Shown here: piece by piece, positions 32,968 to 35,717 of the stretch
Layout of the letters: the number at the start of each line of letters is the position of its first letter
Numbering within the stretch: position 1 is the stretch's first letter
Source: Acetatifactor sp.
GTDB lineage: Bacteria > Bacillota > Clostridia > Lachnospirales > Lachnospiraceae
Direction: 5' to 3'
Length of the DNA stretch: 35,717 nucleotides
Assembly (NCBI GenBank): GCA_022511425.1
Contig: JAFLRO010000024.1
Coordinates: forward strand, 1 to 35,717
Position numbers and translations under genes: made by a program
Notes under the pieces: model-generated
Told to the model about the DNA's origin: nothing
Database searches by the model: none
What the model saw: only the letters and a program-made list of their open reading frames with translations

Positions 32968-33869
32968 GCCGGATCAGACATGAGTTTACATATCTGGCAA
33001 TCAAGGAGGAACACGAAGAACATCAATACCCGATACATGTCCTGTGCAAACTGGGGAATGTATCCAGAGCAGCTTATTATAAATGGTTGAAACGGAAAGA
33101 AAATGATAATGACAAGTTAAACCAGTGCATTGCAAAACGTCTGGAGGAAATCCATTCGAAACATCCGGACATGGGATATCGCAGACTCAATGATAAACTT
33201 CTACATGAAGATGGGATAAAGTTGAATGACAAGCGGATCCTGCGTATCTGTCGAAGCCGGCAGATAAACTCAAATTTAAAATATCGTTATGACGGCTGCA
33301 CCAGACCATCCAAAAATCCTGCATTTATCGCAGATAATGTTTTGAACAGGGATTTTCACGCAGAGTATCTTAATGAGAAATGGGTTACGGATGTTACGGA
33401 GTTCAAATATGGCACCACATTTGATCATGTGCACAAACTATACCTGAGTGTCATTCTGGATTTATGTGACCGTAGGCCGGTTGCCTATGTGATAAGTGAC
33501 CATAACAATAATAAGCTGGTCTTTGATACGTTCGATGCTGCTATAAGCGCAAATCCGGATGCCCATCCGATTTTCCACAGTGACAGAGGATTCCAGTACA
33601 CGTCGAGGGCATTCCACCAAAAACTGGAAGAAGCAGGAATGACACAAAGCATGTCACGTGTAGCACACTGTACAGATAACGGGCCAATGGAAGGCTTCTG
33701 GGGAATTTTAAAACGAGAAATGTATTACAAGCAGAAATATCATACAAAAGAAGAGCTGGTACAAGCCATTACAGAATACATGGATTATTATACGAATGAC
33801 CGTCCTCAACGAGGACTGGGCGTATTGACGCCGAAGGAATACCATGAACGGCTGCTGTCAGCAGCATAA
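32958..33869 (+). CDS. IS3-family OrfB (DDE integrase domain)
   Basis: 303 aa from an ATG that directly abuts AAAGGAG; a TTG at 32964 would be better spaced if OrfB is made alone. An HTH_21 segment comes first (KHPDMGYRRLNDKLL). The retroviral-integrase fold has Asp 145 (WVTDVTEF), Asp 209 (FHSDRGFQYTS) and Glu 245 (NGPMEGFWG), the D-D-35-E spacing. It ends with the typical YTNDRPQRGLGVLTPKEY. Catalytic residues are complete. Confidence 0.94.
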   Translation: MGLSRIRHEFTYLAIKEEHEEHQYPIHVLCKLGNVSRAAYYKWLKRKENDNDKLNQCIAKRLEEIHSKHPDMGYRRLNDKLLHEDGIKLNDKRILRICRSRQINSNLKYRYDGCTRPSKNPAFIADNVLNRDFHAEYLNEKWVTDVTEFKYGTTFDHVHKLYLSVILDLCDRRPVAYVISDHNNNKLVFDTFDAAISANPDAHPIFHSDRGFQYTSRAFHQKLEEAGMTQSMSRVAHCTDNGPMEGFWGILKREMYYKQKYHTKEELVQAITEYMDYYTNDRPQRGLGVLTPKEYHERLLSAA

Positions 33870-33873
33870 AAAT

Positions 33874-33896
33874 GTTGCCCGGTAAATCCGGGCAAC
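33874..33896. terminator. Bidirectional terminator at IS3 right end
   Basis: GTTGCCCGG and CCGGGCAAC form a perfect 9-bp stem with a 5-nt loop. The plus strand continues with an A-rich then T-rich stretch after OrfB. The minus strand continues with ATTTTT, so it should now also end the toxin mRNA that enters the element from the right. Confidence 0.75.
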
Positions 33897-33947
33897 ACAA
33901 AAAAGTTTTATTTTTTTAATTGTCTACTTGACGGGTAGCACACCAAA

Positions 33948-33963
33948 GTGACAAGGTAGGCTT
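33948..33963 (-). repeat. Proximal arm of toxin 3' hairpin, now right of IS3 element
   Basis: GTGACAAGGTAGGCTT lies 2 bp past the toxin stop codon and is the inverted partner of 32204-32217. Confidence 0.75.
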
Positions 33964-33965
33964 AT

Positions 33966-34061
33966 TTATTTTCGCTTGTTGTTCCTATCTATGTAGGCAA
34001 GCAGTGTGACCAGAAATATACCACCCAAAAACAGCAGGCTAAGAACTTCATATACATCCAT
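33966..34061 (-). CDS. Hol_Tox-type small hydrophobic toxin (type I toxin-antitoxin)
   Basis: 31 aa: MDVYEVLSLLFLGGIFLVTL then a tail with LAYIDRNNKRK. One membrane helix with an N-terminal acidic residue and a basic C-terminus matches the putative holin-like toxins (Hol_Tox, TxpA/BsrG-like) of Firmicutes. AGGTGG lies 5 nt before the ATG at 34061. Such peptides insert in the membrane and are silenced by an antisense RNA overlapping the mRNA 3' end. Here the IS3 element lies just past the stop codon and separates it from its presumed antitoxin. No clear promoter was found upstream, and the IS110 element may begin about 140 bp away. Confidence 0.8.
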   Translation of the reverse strand: MDVYEVLSLLFLGGIFLVTLLAYIDRNNKRK

Positions 34062-34329
34062 CTGCACCACCTGGTACCATAAGAGTATGGGAATTAGATC
34101 CATAAGATTTGATTCCTATGCTCCTTTTCTTTATTATGGTTAGGATTGGTTAACGTACATCACACTTGAGCTTAGCGCTCGCAAGGGAGGACAGTTAGCC
34201 ATCCTTATCATAATGTATTCGATTAAGCAAGTTGATCCTCATAAATTGAGCGTTCGTGTAAACAGCCAGGATGAATATATGAATAAGAGATGGAGCCAAT
34301 CTATTTTTTATGGCAGGAGGACTTACATA

Positions 34330-35520
34330 ATGAACTATTCAGTCGGTATTGATGTTTCTAAGGGGAAAAGTACTGTTGCAGTCATAGATGCCTCTGAGAA
34401 GCTTCAGGAAAAAGTGTTTGAGATACAACACAGCCAGAACGGCGTGGAGCAACTCAAGGAACATCTATGTAACTATTCAAGCGGTGAGGTCCGTATTGTA
34501 ATGGAAGCTACCAGTCATTACCATTTCCCACTATTATTTTCACTCCAGGAGGCTGGCTATTTTGTATCTGTTTCCAATGCTCTTGCTGTGAAGAAGTATT
34601 GTGATGAAGACCTTCGTCGGGCCAAGAATGATCAAAAAGATGCCATCAAGCTGGCTATGTATTGCTGTGAAAAGTGGCATCGTTTATCCGAATTTCAACC
34701 GCAGGAAAGTGTCAGAAATGATCTCCTGTTCCTATCCAGAGAATATAGCAAATATGTCCAGGTTCAGACCCGGTTGAAGCTTCAGCTCAGCGATCTGGTG
34801 GACAAAACCTTTGCTGGATTAAAACAGCTCGTAAATGCAGAAACCCGTTTTGCTTTACTTCTTGATATCTATGAAAAATATTGGCATGCCGAGCTTGTAG
34901 TTGCTACAAAAAAACAGGCTTTCATCAATGACATTGAAGCTATTGCAAAAAAGAATGGACACAGAGTCGGTAAGAAGATTGGAGAAGCTATATATGAGGC
35001 TGCTCCACAGATAGTGACCCTGCGTCCAAACGATGTTTTTACACAGCTTGCTGCAACAAACTGTGCCCAGTTGCTCAGACAATCCATCAAAGCAACTGAT
35101 GCTATTATAACAGAAATGGACACTCTGGCAAAGACTTTGCCGGAGTACCAAACCGTATCCGCCATGAATGGTGTGGGACCTAAAACAAGAGCCCGTCTCA
35201 TTGCTGAAATTGGAAATGTCACACGATTTAGAAATGCCAGCTGCCTTATCGCTTATTGTGGGATTGATGCGCCGCCTTATCAATCCGGACAATTACAAGC
35301 AGACAACTGGCATATAAGCAAACGTGGAAATAAATATCTGCGTAAAGTGGGTTATGAAGTTATGCGGAACCTGAAAACCTCTCGCCCTAAACATGACACA
35401 GCGGTCTATGATTACATTGTCCAAAAGGAATGTGAGGGCAAGCCCAAAAAGTTGGCTAAAATAGCTGGGTTAAATAAATTTTTGCGCATATATTACGCTC
35501 GGGTCAAAGAGGTAATGTGA
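34330..35520 (+). CDS. IS110-family DEDD transposase
   Basis: 396 aa from the ATG at 34330, with AGGAGG 9 nt upstream; a longer frame from 34213 has no ribosome site. The RuvC-like domain has Asp 8 (GIDVSKGKS), Glu 59 (VMEATSHYH), Asp 101 and Asp 104 (KNDQKDAIKLA). A coiled-coil middle follows, then the Tnp domain with NGVGPKTRARLIAEIG and the catalytic Ser 319 in DAPPYQSGQ. These enzymes recombine DNA through a Ser and a DEDD site guided by an RNA from the element's own ends. All key residues are present. Confidence 0.95.
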   Translation: MNYSVGIDVSKGKSTVAVIDASEKLQEKVFEIQHSQNGVEQLKEHLCNYSSGEVRIVMEATSHYHFPLLFSLQEAGYFVSVSNALAVKKYCDEDLRRAKNDQKDAIKLAMYCCEKWHRLSEFQPQESVRNDLLFLSREYSKYVQVQTRLKLQLSDLVDKTFAGLKQLVNAETRFALLLDIYEKYWHAELVVATKKQAFINDIEAIAKKNGHRVGKKIGEAIYEAAPQIVTLRPNDVFTQLAATNCAQLLRQSIKATDAIITEMDTLAKTLPEYQTVSAMNGVGPKTRARLIAEIGNVTRFRNASCLIAYCGIDAPPYQSGQLQADNWHISKRGNKYLRKVGYEVMRNLKTSRPKHDTAVYDYIVQKECEGKPKKLAKIAGLNKFLRIYYARVKEVM

Positions 35521-35639
35521 ATATAAGATCAAATATTTTTGTTAATCAGGCTGCTTAATCTATCCTATCTTAGGTGGTCTAATTGTGATACGCTTTTTTC
35601 TTTTGATAAAAAATAGTTTACCTATTGACAAAGGTTAGC

Positions 35640-35670
35640 AAGTCTCCCTTCTTTTCAGTTAGGGAGGCTT
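35640..35670 (+). repeat. 10-bp hairpin in IS110 right flank
   Basis: AAGTCTCCCT pairs with AGGGAGGCTT (one G-U) around an 11-nt loop, 120 bp past the transposase stop. It may be a stem-loop of the guide RNA if this element encodes it downstream, or a terminator-like structure. There is no U tract. Confidence 0.5.
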
Positions 35671-35717
35671 ACCACCTTGCAACACGGTTGTTCCTTGACC
35701 TTATCATAGCATATCAG

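Larger units (their letters stand above)
32231..33940 (+). mobile_element. IS3-family insertion sequence (IS150-like group), complete
   Basis: The ends run TGCTCCC...GGGTAGCA and share imperfect terminal inverted repeats of about 35 bp. The best block is AAGTAGACAA, followed by an A/T-rich part ending ATAAAA in both. Inside are OrfA, OrfB in the -1 frame, a slippery A7 and a terminator. Both open frames and the DDE residues are intact, so the element may be active. The adjacent bases (ata on the left, cac on the right) show no 3-4 bp target duplication. It has landed between the arms of a hairpin belonging to the Hol_Tox locus. Confidence 0.88.
34203..35708 (+). mobile_element. IS110-family insertion sequence, ends tentative
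   Basis: An intact DEDD transposase gene is flanked by a 10-bp direct repeat CCTTATCATA (34203-34212 and 35699-35708). The 1.5-kb spacing fits an IS110-family element, which lacks the terminal repeats of DDE elements. The repeat may be chance or a shared core at the recombination points. The noncoding flanks (about 117 bp left, about 180 bp right) could carry the guide (bridge) RNA used by this family. Confidence 0.5.

Noticed and set aside
32228..33943. Target-site duplication of the IS3 element
   Set aside because: Left flank ata and right flank cac do not match at 3 or 4 bp.
34213..34329. N-terminal extension of the IS110 transposase
   Set aside because: The in-frame extension has no ribosome site, while the ATG at 34330 has AGGAGG and starts the conserved domain.
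1..35717. CRISPR array, tRNA or rRNA genes
   Set aside because: No regularly spaced repeats and no tRNA- or rRNA-like sequence seen on either strand.

Overview
The window looks like chromosome from a Gram-positive gut or rumen Clostridia, most likely Lachnospiraceae. The reasons are strong AGGAGG-type ribosome sites, lipoprotein signal peptides with a free Cys, UgpC/MsmX-type sugar ABC ATPases, a secreted GH51 arabinofuranosidase, a BcrA-type ABC/two-component locus and a Hol_Tox-type mini-toxin. This placement is inference; no rRNA or marker gene is present.

Left part (1-12546, all minus strand). The window opens inside the 5' part of a membrane sensor histidine kinase. Upstream of it, behind a likely terminator, lies a ten-gene operon read leftward from a promoter at 12484-12512. 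In order it holds an ECF-S-like membrane protein, two LplB/YtcP-like permeases, a very large lipoprotein binding protein (738 aa), a pair of small four-helix membrane proteins, an ATPase, a second pair of small membrane proteins, an AEC-family carrier and a second ATPase. The core is a CUT1-type oligosaccharide importer. The four small membrane proteins, the AEC carrier and the duplicated ATPase are not standard parts.

Middle part (12713-28209). A minus-strand pair encodes a polytopic GT-C-like protein and an acyltransferase-3 protein, probably for surface glycan synthesis or decoration. Divergent from it are a DUF4143 AAA ATPase and then a stress-type module: OmpR-family regulator, BcrA-like ATPase, ABC-2 permease, histidine kinase and lipoprotein. 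Four helically phased TTTAC-like boxes sit before the ATPase gene. Convergent to this module are a multidomain GH51 lipoprotein and a SNF2-family helicase with a SWIM-like zinc motif.

Right part (28301-35717). This AT-rich accessory zone holds an unrecognised 339-aa protein, a stand-alone 5'-3' exonuclease, a SAM methyltransferase, a DUF89 pseudogene with two internal deletions and an unidentified gene remnant. Next is a type I toxin locus: a 31-aa Hol_Tox peptide at 33966-34061, too short for routine gene calling, with an antisense-RNA promoter at 32119-32147. An IS3-family element (32231-33940) has split this locus. It sits between the two arms of what was the toxin mRNA's 3' hairpin and separates toxin from antitoxin. 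An IS110-family (DEDD, probably RNA-guided) element closes the window.

The most notable points are the IS-split toxin-antitoxin locus, the importer operon with its unexplained membrane proteins, the phased operator, and the candidate guide-RNA flanks of the IS110 element.
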